Below, piece by piece: positions 51,320 to 59,486 of a stretch of 64,000 nt of DNA; the first letter of the stretch is position 1; the number at the start of each line of letters is the position of its first letter. Under the pieces are notes generated by a model. The model searched no databases and was not told the DNA's origin. It saw only the letters and a program-made list of their open reading frames with translations. The DNA is taken from NCBI GenBank assembly GCA_016219375.1, contig JACRNC010000016.1:282006-346005 (forward strand). The letters run 5' to 3'. Origin of the DNA: Burkholderiales bacterium (GTDB taxonomy: Bacteria; Pseudomonadota; Gammaproteobacteria; Burkholderiales; Burkholderiaceae_C). A program made the translations under genes and the position numbers.

Positions 51320-52621
51320 GTGAGCGTCGCCACCAGCCTGTTCGTCATCCTGCTGCTGATCCTGGCCAGCGCGTTCTTCTCGGTTGCCGAGATGGCGCTG
51401 GCCGCCTCGCGCCGCATCCGGCTGCGGCAGATGGCCGATGAGGGCGATGCCCGCGCCGCGCGGGTGATCGAGATGCAGGAGCAGCCCGGCAGCTACTTCA
51501 CGGTGGTGCAGATCGGGCTGAATGCCATCGCCATCCTGGGCGGCATCGTCGGCGAAGGCATGCTGACGCCGACCTTCGCCGCTTGGATATCGGCCGTGGT
51601 CGAGCCGCAGCAGGCGCAGACGCTGGGCTTCATCAGCTCCTTCCTGGTCATCACGGCCTTCCTGCTGCTGTTTGCCGACCTCATCCCCAAGCGGCTGGGC
51701 ATGTTGCAGCCCGAGGTGCTGGCCGTGCGCGTGATCCGGCCGATGCTGGTGTGCATGGTCGCGCTCAAGCCGGTGGTGTGGGTGTTCAACAGCCTGACGG
51801 ATGCGATCTTCAAGCTGCTGGGCCTGCCCGCGCGGCGCGAGGACCGCATCACGCACGACGACATCCTGGCGATGGCCGAGGCCGGCACCCAGGCCGGCAC
51901 GCTGGGTGCAGAGGAGCAGCAGGTGATCGAGAACCTGTTCGAGCTCGACACCCGCACGGTGGCCAGCGCGATGACGCCGCGCGACCGCATCGTGTTCTTC
52001 CTGCAGTCGGACGACGACGCGACGGTGCGCGCGCGCATCGGTGCGCGGCCGCACTCCACCTACCTGGTCTGCGAGCGCGACATCGACGACGTGGTGGGCT
52101 ATGTGGACGCCAAGGACCTGCTCACCCGCGTGCTCAACCAGCAGCCCATCGACCTGCGCGCCGAGGGCCTGCTCAACAAGGTGCTGATCATCCCGGAGCA
52201 GCTCACGCTGCTGGAGGCGCTGGAGACCTTCCGCGAGGTGCACGAGGACTTCGCGGTGATCGTCAACGAGTACAGCCTGGTGGTGGGCGTGATCACCATC
52301 AACGACGTGATGAGCACGGTGATGCGCGGCCTGCTGTCGCCGCTGACCGAGGAGCAGATTGTGCGCCGCGACGACCGCTCCTGGCTGATCGACGGCAACA
52401 CGCCCATCGCCGACGTGCTGCGCGCCCTCGGCCTGGACGAGCTGCCCCGCCAGGACGAATACGAGACGCTGGCCGGCTTCCTGATGGTGATGCTGCGCCG
52501 CATCCCCAAGCGCACCGACGGCGTCACCTGGGGTGGCTATCGCTTCGAGGTGATGGACGTGGACAGCTTCCGCATCGACCAGGTGATGGTGACGCGGGTG
52601 GAGGAGCCGGCGGCGGGCTGA
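51320..52621 (+). CDS. CNNM/CBS/CorC-HlyC transporter-associated protein
   Basis: Membrane protein of 433 residues of the hemolysin/CorC family, connected with magnesium or other divalent ion export. The N-terminal CNNM domain (about 1-190) has three to four hydrophobic segments (SLFVILLLILASAFFSVAEM, LVITAFLLLFADLIPKRLG). A CBS pair follows (RTVASAMTPRDRIVFF, VVGYVDAKDLL; FAVIVNEYSLVVGVITIND), then a CorC/HlyC C-terminal domain (DELPRQDEYETLAGFLMVML). The start is GTG 51320, with SVAEMALAASRRIRLRQ following as usual. TACACT at 51253-51258 might be a -10. It is not a haemolysin despite the family name. Transported ion is inferred. Confidence 0.9.
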   Translation: MSVATSLFVILLLILASAFFSVAEMALAASRRIRLRQMADEGDARAARVIEMQEQPGSYFTVVQIGLNAIAILGGIVGEGMLTPTFAAWISAVVEPQQAQTLGFISSFLVITAFLLLFADLIPKRLGMLQPEVLAVRVIRPMLVCMVALKPVVWVFNSLTDAIFKLLGLPARREDRITHDDILAMAEAGTQAGTLGAEEQQVIENLFELDTRTVASAMTPRDRIVFFLQSDDDATVRARIGARPHSTYLVCERDIDDVVGYVDAKDLLTRVLNQQPIDLRAEGLLNKVLIIPEQLTLLEALETFREVHEDFAVIVNEYSLVVGVITINDVMSTVMRGLLSPLTEEQIVRRDDRSWLIDGNTPIADVLRALGLDELPRQDEYETLAGFLMVMLRRIPKRTDGVTWGGYRFEVMDVDSFRIDQVMVTRVEEPAAG

Positions 52622-52742
52622 GCCGCTGCCTGCCGCGCCCGGCGCCGACGCGCCGCAGCACGACCCGCTGGGCCCTGCTTAGCGACAGGCCCGCACCCCC
52701 TGCGCTTGCCGGGCGGGGCGTGCGCCCGCCCGGTTGTTCGGC

Positions 52743-55166
52743 TCAGCCGGCCTGCTCGCCCGTAGCCGGCTGCCGGCTGGATCGCTGCAGCAGCTGGCGC
52801 AGCGCCAGCAGGTGCTGCGGCTCGCTGAGCAGGCGCAGCCGCTGGCGGGGGCTGATGGCGCGCAGGTCGCACCAGCTGTGCTCGCCGCTGGCGTCGGCCC
52901 CTTCGCCGCCGCTGGCGACGTGGGCCCGGCGGGCGGCCACGTGCTGCAGCAGGGCGTGCCGCTCACGGCCGCGCACGCCGTGCAGGGTGTGGCGCTGGCC
53001 CATCGCCTGGGCGACGGTGTCGGCCAGCGCGGCGTCGCCCAGCAGGTCGGCCCAGCCGGGCTGCCGGCCGGCAAGCTCGGCCTCGGCGGCGGTGCGGCGC
53101 AGGACGGCCGGGGCCCAGCTTTCCTCGGGGATGAGCAGCAGCTCGCGCTCGCGCAGGGCCTGGCCCAGGTCGGTGCGCGAGCCCCAGACCATCAGCGGCG
53201 CGGCGATCAGCAGCGGTAGCGCCACCGGCAGCAGCCAGGCCAGCGCGGCCGGCTGCAGCAGCGCGGCCAGCAGGCACATCGCGCCGGCCAGCGCCATGCC
53301 GGGTGCAGCCTGGTGCAGCGCATCGGTCCAGCGCACCTGGCGCGCACCACGCGGCGGCGAGGTCCAGTCCACCGACCAGCCGGTGAGCGCGCCCACCACG
53401 AACAGCGTGTGGGCCATCATGCGGATGGGTGCCAGCACCACGGACCAGCCGGCCTCCAGCAGCGCGCTGAGCACCAGCTGCGCCCGGCCGCCGTGGAAGC
53501 GCGCCTCGTCGCGCAGCCAGACGGTGGCCACGCCCAGGACGCGGGGCAGGGCGAGCAGCGCGGCCGTGGCGAGCCACGGTGCGGCGGTCAGCAGCGGGCC
53601 GGCGTGCAGGCCGCTCGACGAGCCGCCGGAGACCACGGCCATGCCCAGCCCCAGCAGCACGAAGGCCAGCCACAGCGGGGCAGACGCATAGGCCATCGCG
53701 CCCGTGCCCAGCATGGCGCGGTGCACCGGGTGCAGGCCGGGCTGGCCGAGCAGGCGTGCGTTCTGCAGGTTGCCCTGGCACCAGCGGCGGTCTCGCTTGA
53801 GCTCCTCCAGCAGATCCGGCGGCAGCTGCTCGTAGCTGCCGGGCAGGTCGCGCACCAGCCAGACGTGGTAGCCGGCGCGGCGCATCAGCGCGGCCTCGAT
53901 GAAATCGTGCGACAGCACCTCGCCGGCCAGCGGGCCGCTGCCGGGCAGCTTGGCCAGGGCGCAGTGCTGCATGAAGGGCGCGATGCGGATGATGGCGTTG
54001 TGGCCCCAGTAGTGCGACTCGCCGAGCTGCCAGAACTGCATGCCGGCGGTGAACAGCCGGCCGGTGACGCGACCGGCGAACTGCTGGGCGCGGGCGTGCA
54101 GCGTGTCGTGGCCCCAGGTCTGCGGCGCGGTCTGGATGATCCCGGCCTGCGGCTGGCCCTCCATCAGGCGCACCAATGTGGCCAGGCAGTCGCCGGTCAT
54201 CACGCTGTCGGCGTCCAGCACCACCATGTAGCGGTACAGGCGGCCCCAGCGACGGCAGAAGTCGGCGATGTTGCCGGCCTTGCGGTGCACCTGGCGCTGG
54301 CGCCAGCGGTAGTGGATGCGCAGCCGGCCAGAGAGGGCGCGGCGCAGCGTGTTCCAGGCGGCGACCTCGGCCACGCGGGCGTCGGGGTCGCTGCTGTCGG
54401 ACAGCACGTAGACGTCGAACAGCGGCGCGCAATCGGTGGCGGCCAGCGACTCGCAGGTGGCGCGCAGCCCGGCGAAGACCGTGGCCACGTCCTCGTTGCG
54501 CACCGGCATGACGACGGCCGTGCGCGCGCCGCGGTCCAGCGGGCCGCTGATGGCCTGGTGGCGCGACAGCGTGTGCGCGTCGCCCCGCCACAGCACCCAG
54601 GCGCCCATCACCGCGGTGACGCAGCCCGCCGCCACCCAGGCGAAGAGCACGGCGAAGAGCGCGAGCTGCAGCACCAGCCCCACGTCGCGCCAGCCGTCGC
54701 CCCAGGGCAGGCCGGCGGCCACCAGCACCGTGGCGGTGAAGGCCGACATGACGACGGCCGCGATCAGTGCCCAGCGCCGGCGCTGCGCCGCGGCCTCCCA
54801 GGTGCTGGGCGGCATCGGGCATTCGGTGGGCGGCGCGAAGGACGACGGGAAGGTCGAGTGCGGGCCGTCCGGGGCCGCGGGGGCCGCCGCCGGCGCGCGC
54901 CCCAGGCGCCAGGGCTGGGGCGTCATCCAGCCGCGCAGCAGGGGCGGCGCGCTGCCGTCCATCGGATGCCGGCCCGGCCGGCGCGATTGCGCCAGGGCGG
55001 TCTGGCCGGCATGCAGCAGCCGGCGCACGGTGGCCGTGACGGGGGCCGATTCGCCATCCGGCACGGCCCGCAGGGCAGCAGGCGTGCCGCGGGCGGGCGC
55101 CGGCTCCCCGGGCGTAAGGGCGGCACCGCCGTCGGCGGTGCTCAGGGCAGCAGCAGGTTGCTCCAT
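52743..55166 (-). CDS. opgH: Glucans biosynthesis glucosyltransferase OpgH
   Basis: Inner-membrane glucosyltransferase of 807 residues that polymerises the beta-1,2 glucan backbone of osmoregulated periplasmic glucans. TM segments at about 140-185 precede a GT2 domain with VVMPVRNEDVATVFAGL, VYVLSDSSDP, the DxD in VVLDADSVMTGDC, QFWQLGESHYWGHNAIIRI, and QxxRW-like ELKRDRRWCQGNLQNA. Several further helices follow, to about 690. The N-terminal 120 residues are Ala/Pro-rich. ATG 55166 places the start 25 bp inside the end of opgG, so the genes overlap and are coupled. A much longer frame upstream lies within opgG and is not coding. Confidence 0.93.
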   Translation of the reverse strand: MEQPAAALSTADGGAALTPGEPAPARGTPAALRAVPDGESAPVTATVRRLLHAGQTALAQSRRPGRHPMDGSAPPLLRGWMTPQPWRLGRAPAAAPAAPDGPHSTFPSSFAPPTECPMPPSTWEAAAQRRRWALIAAVVMSAFTATVLVAAGLPWGDGWRDVGLVLQLALFAVLFAWVAAGCVTAVMGAWVLWRGDAHTLSRHQAISGPLDRGARTAVVMPVRNEDVATVFAGLRATCESLAATDCAPLFDVYVLSDSSDPDARVAEVAAWNTLRRALSGRLRIHYRWRQRQVHRKAGNIADFCRRWGRLYRYMVVLDADSVMTGDCLATLVRLMEGQPQAGIIQTAPQTWGHDTLHARAQQFAGRVTGRLFTAGMQFWQLGESHYWGHNAIIRIAPFMQHCALAKLPGSGPLAGEVLSHDFIEAALMRRAGYHVWLVRDLPGSYEQLPPDLLEELKRDRRWCQGNLQNARLLGQPGLHPVHRAMLGTGAMAYASAPLWLAFVLLGLGMAVVSGGSSSGLHAGPLLTAAPWLATAALLALPRVLGVATVWLRDEARFHGGRAQLVLSALLEAGWSVVLAPIRMMAHTLFVVGALTGWSVDWTSPPRGARQVRWTDALHQAAPGMALAGAMCLLAALLQPAALAWLLPVALPLLIAAPLMVWGSRTDLGQALRERELLLIPEESWAPAVLRRTAAEAELAGRQPGWADLLGDAALADTVAQAMGQRHTLHGVRGRERHALLQHVAARRAHVASGGEGADASGEHSWCDLRAISPRQRLRLLSEPQHLLALRQLLQRSSRQPATGEQAG

Positions 55167-56830
55167 GTTTCGGTCAGCGTGTCGTTGCGGTGGCGGAGGA
55201 AGGCGCGCAGCTCGACGGGGTCGAAAGCTGCAGCAGACGGATGCACGGCGGCCGGCGCCTGTGCCGCGGCCAGGTGGCGCACGCGCAGGGCCAGCCGCCA
55301 ATGGCCGGTGGCCGGGTTGCGGTGCACGGTCTGCTCCAGCACCTCGCCGCCGGGGCCGGCGGTGACGACCGCCTCCACGGGTGCGTCGTCGCGCAGCTTG
55401 CGCAGGGCCGGGCCGTCGAAGTCGACGACGTAGTGCGCCTCGCCCGGGCCCAGTTTCTGGAAGCCCGCGCCGCGCCGGCTCTGCACCGTCCAGCCGCCTG
55501 GCGGGCGCTGTTGCGCCTGGCCCTGCCAGTGCAGCCGCCAGTCCAGGCTCAGCGGCTGGCCGGCGGGCGGCAGTGCCTGCGGCACCCAGTAGGCGACGAC
55601 GTTGTCGTGCGTCTCGTCCGGCGTGGGCAGCAGCGTCAGCTCCACGCGGCCGGCGCCCCAGTCGCCCAGCGGCTCCACCCAGGCGCTCGGGCGGCGCTCG
55701 TAGTGGGCCTCGGTGTCTTCGTAGCTGGCGAAGCTGCGGTCGCGCTGCATCAGCCCGAAGCCGCGCGGCGAGCGCGTGGCGAACGACGTGGTCAGCACCC
55801 GCGGCGGGTTGATCAGCGGGCGCCAGATCCACTCGCCCTCGCCGCTGGCCACCAGCAGCCCGTCGGAGTCATGCACCTCCGGGCGGAAGCTGGCCTGCGG
55901 CGGCTGGTTCTCGCCAAAGAGGAACATGCTGGTCAGCGGCGCGATGCCCAGCCTCATGTCCGCAGCGCCCGGCGCCGCGCTGCGCGGGTAGAGCCGCGCC
56001 TGCACGTCCACCGTGGTGTCGTCGCCCGGACGCACCTCGAACCGGTAGGCGCCGGCCAGGCGCGGGCTGTCCAGCAGGGCCCAGATCACCAAGGCTTTGG
56101 CGTCCTTGGCGGGCTGCTGCACCCAGAACTCGGAAAAGCGCGGGAACTCCTCGCCGCCCTTGCCGCCGACCGTGTCGATGGCCAGCCCGCGGGCGGACAG
56201 GCCGTAGCTCTGGCCCCGGCCCAGCGCGCGGAAGTAGCTGGCGCCCAGGAAGACCACCAGCTCATCCTTGTAGGCCGGCTGGTTGAGCGGGTAGTGCACC
56301 CGGAACCCCGCCCAGCCGATGTCGCCCCAGGCCTGCGGCTTGAGCTTGTTGGCGCCGTAGTCGAAGTCGCGCGCATCGAACGGCAGGTCGCGCACCGTGC
56401 CGTCCGGCGTCACTTCGTGGATGCGCACCGTGTCGCGGTGCACCCAGCCGGGGTGAAAGAACATCAGCTCGAAGGGCAGGCCGCGGTCACGCCACAGGGC
56501 GCGGGCGGGCTTGAAGCGGATGTCGCGGTGGCGGTCGTAGGTCAGCGCCAGCAGCTCGGCGGGCAGCTGGGTGGACGAGGGGCGATAAGGCTGCTGCGAC
56601 AGCTCGCGGGCGCGGGCCTCGACCTGCTCCAGGCCGAAGGGCGCGGCAGCGGCCCATTGCGCCGTGGCGCCGAGCAGCACGGCAGCCGCCGCCCGCGCGG
56701 CCTGGCGCAGCAGCCGCCGTGCCCGGGCCCGGGCACAGGCCTGTGGCGCCGACAGAGTCCGCGTAGGCGCACACGGCCGCTCAGCGGCGGGAGAAGACGA
56801 AAGGGCAGGATGAACTGTGGAAGGTTTCAC
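55142..56830 (-). CDS. opgG: Glucans biosynthesis protein OpgG
   Basis: Periplasmic protein of 562 residues needed to branch the periplasmic glucan made by OpgH. A long N-terminal region of about 62 residues ends in a signal-like stretch (AAAAVLLGATAQWAAAAPFG). The mature part begins PFGLEQVEARARELSQQPYR, then FELMFFHPGWVHRDTVRIHE, GASYFRALGRGQSYGLSARG, EEFPRFSEFWVQQPAKDAK and FGENQPPQASFRPEVHDSDG, all OpgG/D motifs. It starts with GTG at 56830; the long leader could mean a twin-arginine or unusual Sec signal, with ARARARRLLRQAAR as the basic part. It precedes opgH in the same operon. Confidence 0.92.
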   Translation of the reverse strand: MKPSTVHPALSSSPAAERPCAPTRTLSAPQACARARARRLLRQAARAAAAVLLGATAQWAAAAPFGLEQVEARARELSQQPYRPSSTQLPAELLALTYDRHRDIRFKPARALWRDRGLPFELMFFHPGWVHRDTVRIHEVTPDGTVRDLPFDARDFDYGANKLKPQAWGDIGWAGFRVHYPLNQPAYKDELVVFLGASYFRALGRGQSYGLSARGLAIDTVGGKGGEEFPRFSEFWVQQPAKDAKALVIWALLDSPRLAGAYRFEVRPGDDTTVDVQARLYPRSAAPGAADMRLGIAPLTSMFLFGENQPPQASFRPEVHDSDGLLVASGEGEWIWRPLINPPRVLTTSFATRSPRGFGLMQRDRSFASYEDTEAHYERRPSAWVEPLGDWGAGRVELTLLPTPDETHDNVVAYWVPQALPPAGQPLSLDWRLHWQGQAQQRPPGGWTVQSRRGAGFQKLGPGEAHYVVDFDGPALRKLRDDAPVEAVVTAGPGGEVLEQTVHRNPATGHWRLALRVRHLAAAQAPAAVHPSAAAFDPVELRAFLRHRNDTLTETWSNLLLP

Positions 56831-56979
56831 GCAGGCGACTGTGGTTCAGCCGCCGCCCCGCAGTGAAACAGCACGTTAGCGGCCGCTCATGCCCGCCGGG
56901 GGTGCATGCAGCGGCCGGCAGAGCCGTCCCACGGCTCGCGCAGGGCGGCCATGCGGCCTGCAGGCAGGTTTCATGCCGT

Positions 56980-56992
56980 AAACCCTAGGTTT
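56980..56992. promoter_or_regulatory. Inverted repeat AAACC-CTA-GGTTT
   Basis: A 13-bp palindromic element in the 264-bp spacer between opgG (start 56830, minus) and the end of the alcohol dehydrogenase gene, about 150 bp upstream of opgG. It stands out as AT-rich. It resembles the CAAAC-N4-GTTT boxes near psrA but with a spacing of five, so I do not assign it to the same regulator. Confidence 0.35.
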
Positions 56993-57094
56993 GCCACGTT
57001 AGATGTATCCAGGTGCAACCCATGGCGGTTGCGGGAGTGCCGGATCCGCTTGCGGCCTGTGCTGAGCCTGGCGTGCCGCCTGGCCTACCCGCCG

Positions 57095-58231
57095 TTACAT
57101 CGACGCGTGCAGCATGGCGATGTAGTCGTCCCGGCTGGCCGTGCGGGGGTTGGTGCCGTGGCAGTGGTCGGCCATCGCGCCGTCCACGATGCGGGCAAAG
57201 TCTGCCGGTGCCACGCCCAGCGCGGCCAGCCCGGTGGGCAGGCCCAGGCGGGCGCTCAGATCGCGGATGGCGAGCGCCACGTCGGCCGGGGAGGGCAGGC
57301 CCATCGCCCGCGCCATGCGCTCCAGCCGGCGCTCAGCCTGCACGCTGGGCGCCTGGGCGTTGAAGGTGATCACCGCCGGCAGGAAGACCGCGTTGAGCGT
57401 GCCGTGGTGCAGCCGCGGGTTGAGCCCGCCCAGGCTGTGGCTGAGGCTGTGCACGCAGCCCAGGCCCTTCTGGAAGGCCATCGCGCCCTGCATGGACGCG
57501 CTCATCATCTGCCGGCGCGCCTCGCGGTCGCTGCCGTCGCGGGTGGCCCGCTCGATGTGCGCCCAGGCGCGCTCCAGCCCGTCCAGCGCGATGCCGTCGG
57601 CCGGCGGGTTGAAGGCGGCGGACAAAAACGTCTCCACGCAGTGGGCGATGGCGTCCATGCCGGTGGCCGCGGTGAGTGCTGGGGGCAGGCCCAGCGTGAG
57701 ATCCGGGTCACAGATGGCCGCCTTGGGCAGCAGGTTCCAGGAGTGGAAGCCCAGCTTGCGGCCATCGTCCACGATCACGATCGCCCCGCGCGCCACCTCG
57801 CTGCCGGTGCCGGCCGTGGTGGGGATGGCGATCAGCGGTGCTGCCGCCGGCGTGATGCGCTGCGAGCCCCCTTCGATGGTGGCGTAGGTCTTCAGCGGCC
57901 CGGGATGGGTGGCGGCGATCGCCACGCCCTTGGCCAGGTCGATGCTGGAGCCGCCACCCAGCGCGATCAGGCCGTCGCAGCCGGCCTGCTGCCACACGGC
58001 CGCAGCCTGGCGCACCGCGGCCTCGGTGGGGTTGGCCGGCGTGGCGTCGAAGACGGCCACCGGCCAGCCGGGCAGCGTGGCCAGCGCCCGCTCCACCAGC
58101 CCGGCGGCGCGCACGCCGGCATCGGTGACCAGCAGCGGGCGGCGGATGCCGACGCGCTCGCATTCCTGCGGCAGCAGCACCAGGGCGCCGAAGTCGAACT
58201 GGATGGTGGTGAGGTACTGGATCAGGGCCAT
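57095..58231 (-). CDS. Iron-containing (type III) alcohol dehydrogenase
   Basis: NAD-dependent group III dehydrogenase of 378 residues. The cofactor motif is DGLIALGGGSSIDLAKGVAI and IPTTAGTGSEVARGAIV. Metal ligands lie in ATGMDAIAHCVET (Asp and His), CVHSLSHSLGG (His) and HHGTLNAVFLPAV (His). It oxidises a short alcohol or reduces an aldehyde; the substrate is unknown, with butanol- or 4-hydroxybutyrate-type dehydrogenases as relatives. ATG 58231 gives the family N-terminus IQYLTTIQFDFGAL; a far longer open frame upstream overlaps the tetR gene on the other strand and is spurious. It is divergent from the PsrA-like regulator, so it may belong to its regulon. Confidence 0.93.
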   Translation of the reverse strand: MALIQYLTTIQFDFGALVLLPQECERVGIRRPLLVTDAGVRAAGLVERALATLPGWPVAVFDATPANPTEAAVRQAAAVWQQAGCDGLIALGGGSSIDLAKGVAIAATHPGPLKTYATIEGGSQRITPAAAPLIAIPTTAGTGSEVARGAIVIVDDGRKLGFHSWNLLPKAAICDPDLTLGLPPALTAATGMDAIAHCVETFLSAAFNPPADGIALDGLERAWAHIERATRDGSDREARRQMMSASMQGAMAFQKGLGCVHSLSHSLGGLNPRLHHGTLNAVFLPAVITFNAQAPSVQAERRLERMARAMGLPSPADVALAIRDLSARLGLPTGLAALGVAPADFARIVDGAMADHCHGTNPRTASRDDYIAMLHASM

Positions 58232-58381
58232 GTGTGCAGGACGGGGCAGCAGGAACAGCGGGCCGGGCGGCAGCGGCAGCGCCGCGCGGGACGAGCGGCC
58301 ATCATCGTCTGCGCCCGGGCGGCCGGTCGCGCCGGCCACCCCCGGGTGAACCCCGATCCAGCCGCTGCCGCCGGCCCCCGG

Positions 58382-58395
58382 CAAACGGGTGTTTG
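58382..58395. promoter_or_regulatory. PsrA-box-like palindrome, site 1
   Basis: CAAAC-GGGT-GTTTG: perfect 5-bp arms with a 4-bp spacer, identical in form to the PsrA motif of Pseudomonas, (G/C)AAAC-N2-4-GTTT(G/C). It is 24 bp upstream of the putative -35 of the regulator gene. Confidence 0.6.
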
Positions 58396-58419
58396 GAGCG
58401 CCCGGGCGGTTGCAAACGC

Positions 58420-58447
58420 TTGCGAAAGCGTGCTGCGCCGCTACGAT
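58420..58447 (+). promoter_or_regulatory. Putative promoter of the psrA-like gene
   Basis: TTGCGA and TACGAT separated by 16 bp; the start of transcription would fall near 58454, just before site 2. Match to consensus is fair for both hexamers. Confidence 0.45.
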
Positions 58448-58458
58448 ACGCCGCTCAT

Positions 58459-58472
58459 CAAACGGACGTTTA
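58459..58472. promoter_or_regulatory. PsrA-box-like palindrome, site 2
   Basis: CAAAC-GGAC-GTTTA: shares CAAACGG and GTTT with site 1, 77 bp downstream of it. It would cover the transcription start of the regulator gene, a typical place for autorepression. One end base departs from the symmetrical motif. Confidence 0.6.
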
Positions 58473-58537
58473 AAAAAGCGGTGCGTCAGGCGACGACCGC
58501 CGTGCCGGCCCCCGTGCCGGCGCACCAAGGAGGATCT

Positions 58538-59374
58538 ATGGCCTTGCGCAATGCCGGCGCGCGCTCCACCGCGGCATCCGACACCAAGACCCGCATCCTG
58601 GACGCCGCCGAGGAGCTCTTCGTCGAGGTGGGCTACGACGGCATGTCGCTGCGCCAGATCACCTCGGCGGCCGAGGTCAACCTTGCGGCGGTCAACTACC
58701 ACTTCGGCGGCAAGGACCTGCTGACCCACGCCATGCTCGCCCGCCGGCTCGACCGGCTCAACGTCGAGCGCATCGCCATGCTGGACGCCTTCCAGGCCGC
58801 CCACGGCGCGCGCATCACCACCGAGCATGTGCTGATCGCCATGTTCGCCCCGGCGCTGCGCATGTCGCATGCCGATGCCACCGGCGGGCGGCGCTTCCTG
58901 CGCTTCCTGGGCCGGGCCTATACCGATGTCTCGCCGGTGGTGCAGGGCTTCATCGCCACGCACTACACGGTCACGCTCAGCCGCTTCTTCACCGCCTTCC
59001 AGCAGACGCTGCCGCACCTGCCGCGCGAGGAGCTGGGCTTTCGGCTGCACTTCGCGATGGGGGCGCTGTCCAGCATCCTGGCCGGCTCCAACCCCAACCG
59101 GCTGCTGCAGGACTTCACCCAGGGCCATGCCGAGAACGAGCTGCTGATCCTGGGCCGGCTGGCCTCGCTGATGGTGGCCGCCCTTCGCGCGCCGCTGCCG
59201 GGCCCGGGCGAGCTCTCGGCCCTGGGCGGCCTGCTGGTGGATGCCGCAGCCGGAGCCGAGGGCCGCGAGCCGGCTGCCGAGCCAGCCGTGGCCGCCCCCC
59301 AGGCCGCTTCGCCGGTGTCCGCCGCGCACCCCACCGGCGCGGGCCGCTGGCAGACGCGGCAGACAGTCGGCTGA
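58538..59374 (+). CDS. TetR-family regulator, PsrA-like
   Basis: TetR repressor of 278 residues. The DNA-binding part reads TKTRILDAAEELFVEVGYDG, MSLRQITSAAEVNLAAVNYH and FGGKDLLTHAML; this wording, with NLAAVNYHFG, is that of PsrA, the fatty-acid-sensing TetR regulator of pseudomonads. The ligand domain runs to about 220, followed by an Ala/Glu-rich tail of about 55 residues. AAGGAGG lies 5 bp before ATG 58538; a very long frame upstream is not coding. Two PsrA-box-like palindromes precede it, and beta-oxidation genes follow, so a fatty-acid-relieved repressor of this operon is a good inference. Effector is expected to be a long-chain fatty acid or acyl-CoA. Confidence 0.88.
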   Translation: MALRNAGARSTAASDTKTRILDAAEELFVEVGYDGMSLRQITSAAEVNLAAVNYHFGGKDLLTHAMLARRLDRLNVERIAMLDAFQAAHGARITTEHVLIAMFAPALRMSHADATGGRRFLRFLGRAYTDVSPVVQGFIATHYTVTLSRFFTAFQQTLPHLPREELGFRLHFAMGALSSILAGSNPNRLLQDFTQGHAENELLILGRLASLMVAALRAPLPGPGELSALGGLLVDAAAGAEGREPAAEPAVAAPQAASPVSAAHPTGAGRWQTRQTVG

Positions 59375-59486
59375 CCACGGCCTGATGCATCGGGTGCGGC
59401 CGTCCACGCGCCTTTCCTTTGCGCCCTTTCTTTCCGCTCCTCTTTCCGCCTTCTTCTCCCGCTTCGACCGACAGAAAGACCGCCTC

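Larger units (their letters stand above)
58232..58537. other. 306-bp divergent control region of the ADH and psrA-like genes
   Basis: No gene on either strand. It holds two similar palindromes (58382-58395 and 58459-58472), a promoter-like TTGCGA (58420-58425) with TACGAT (58442-58447) at 16-bp spacing toward the regulator gene, and an AAGGAGG ribosome-binding site at 58527-58533. The ADH-proximal half (58232-58380) is GC-rich and shows nothing I can name. Confidence 0.6.

Noticed and set aside
55167-55832. Upstream extension of opgH within opgG
   Set aside because: It lies wholly inside opgG on the same strand in another frame and has no similarity; ATG 55166 gives normal OpgH length.
56980-56992. 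AAACC-CTA-GGTTT as a third PsrA box
   Set aside because: Read as TAAAC-N5-GTTTG its spacer of five is outside the 2-4 bp range, and it precedes opgG, not fatty-acid genes; kept only as an inverted repeat.
56906-58537. Long plus-strand open frame upstream of and in frame with the PsrA-like gene
   Set aside because: It is antisense to the iron-type alcohol dehydrogenase, has only Arg/Gln/His-rich composition, and AAGGAGG plus ATG at 58538 mark the true start.
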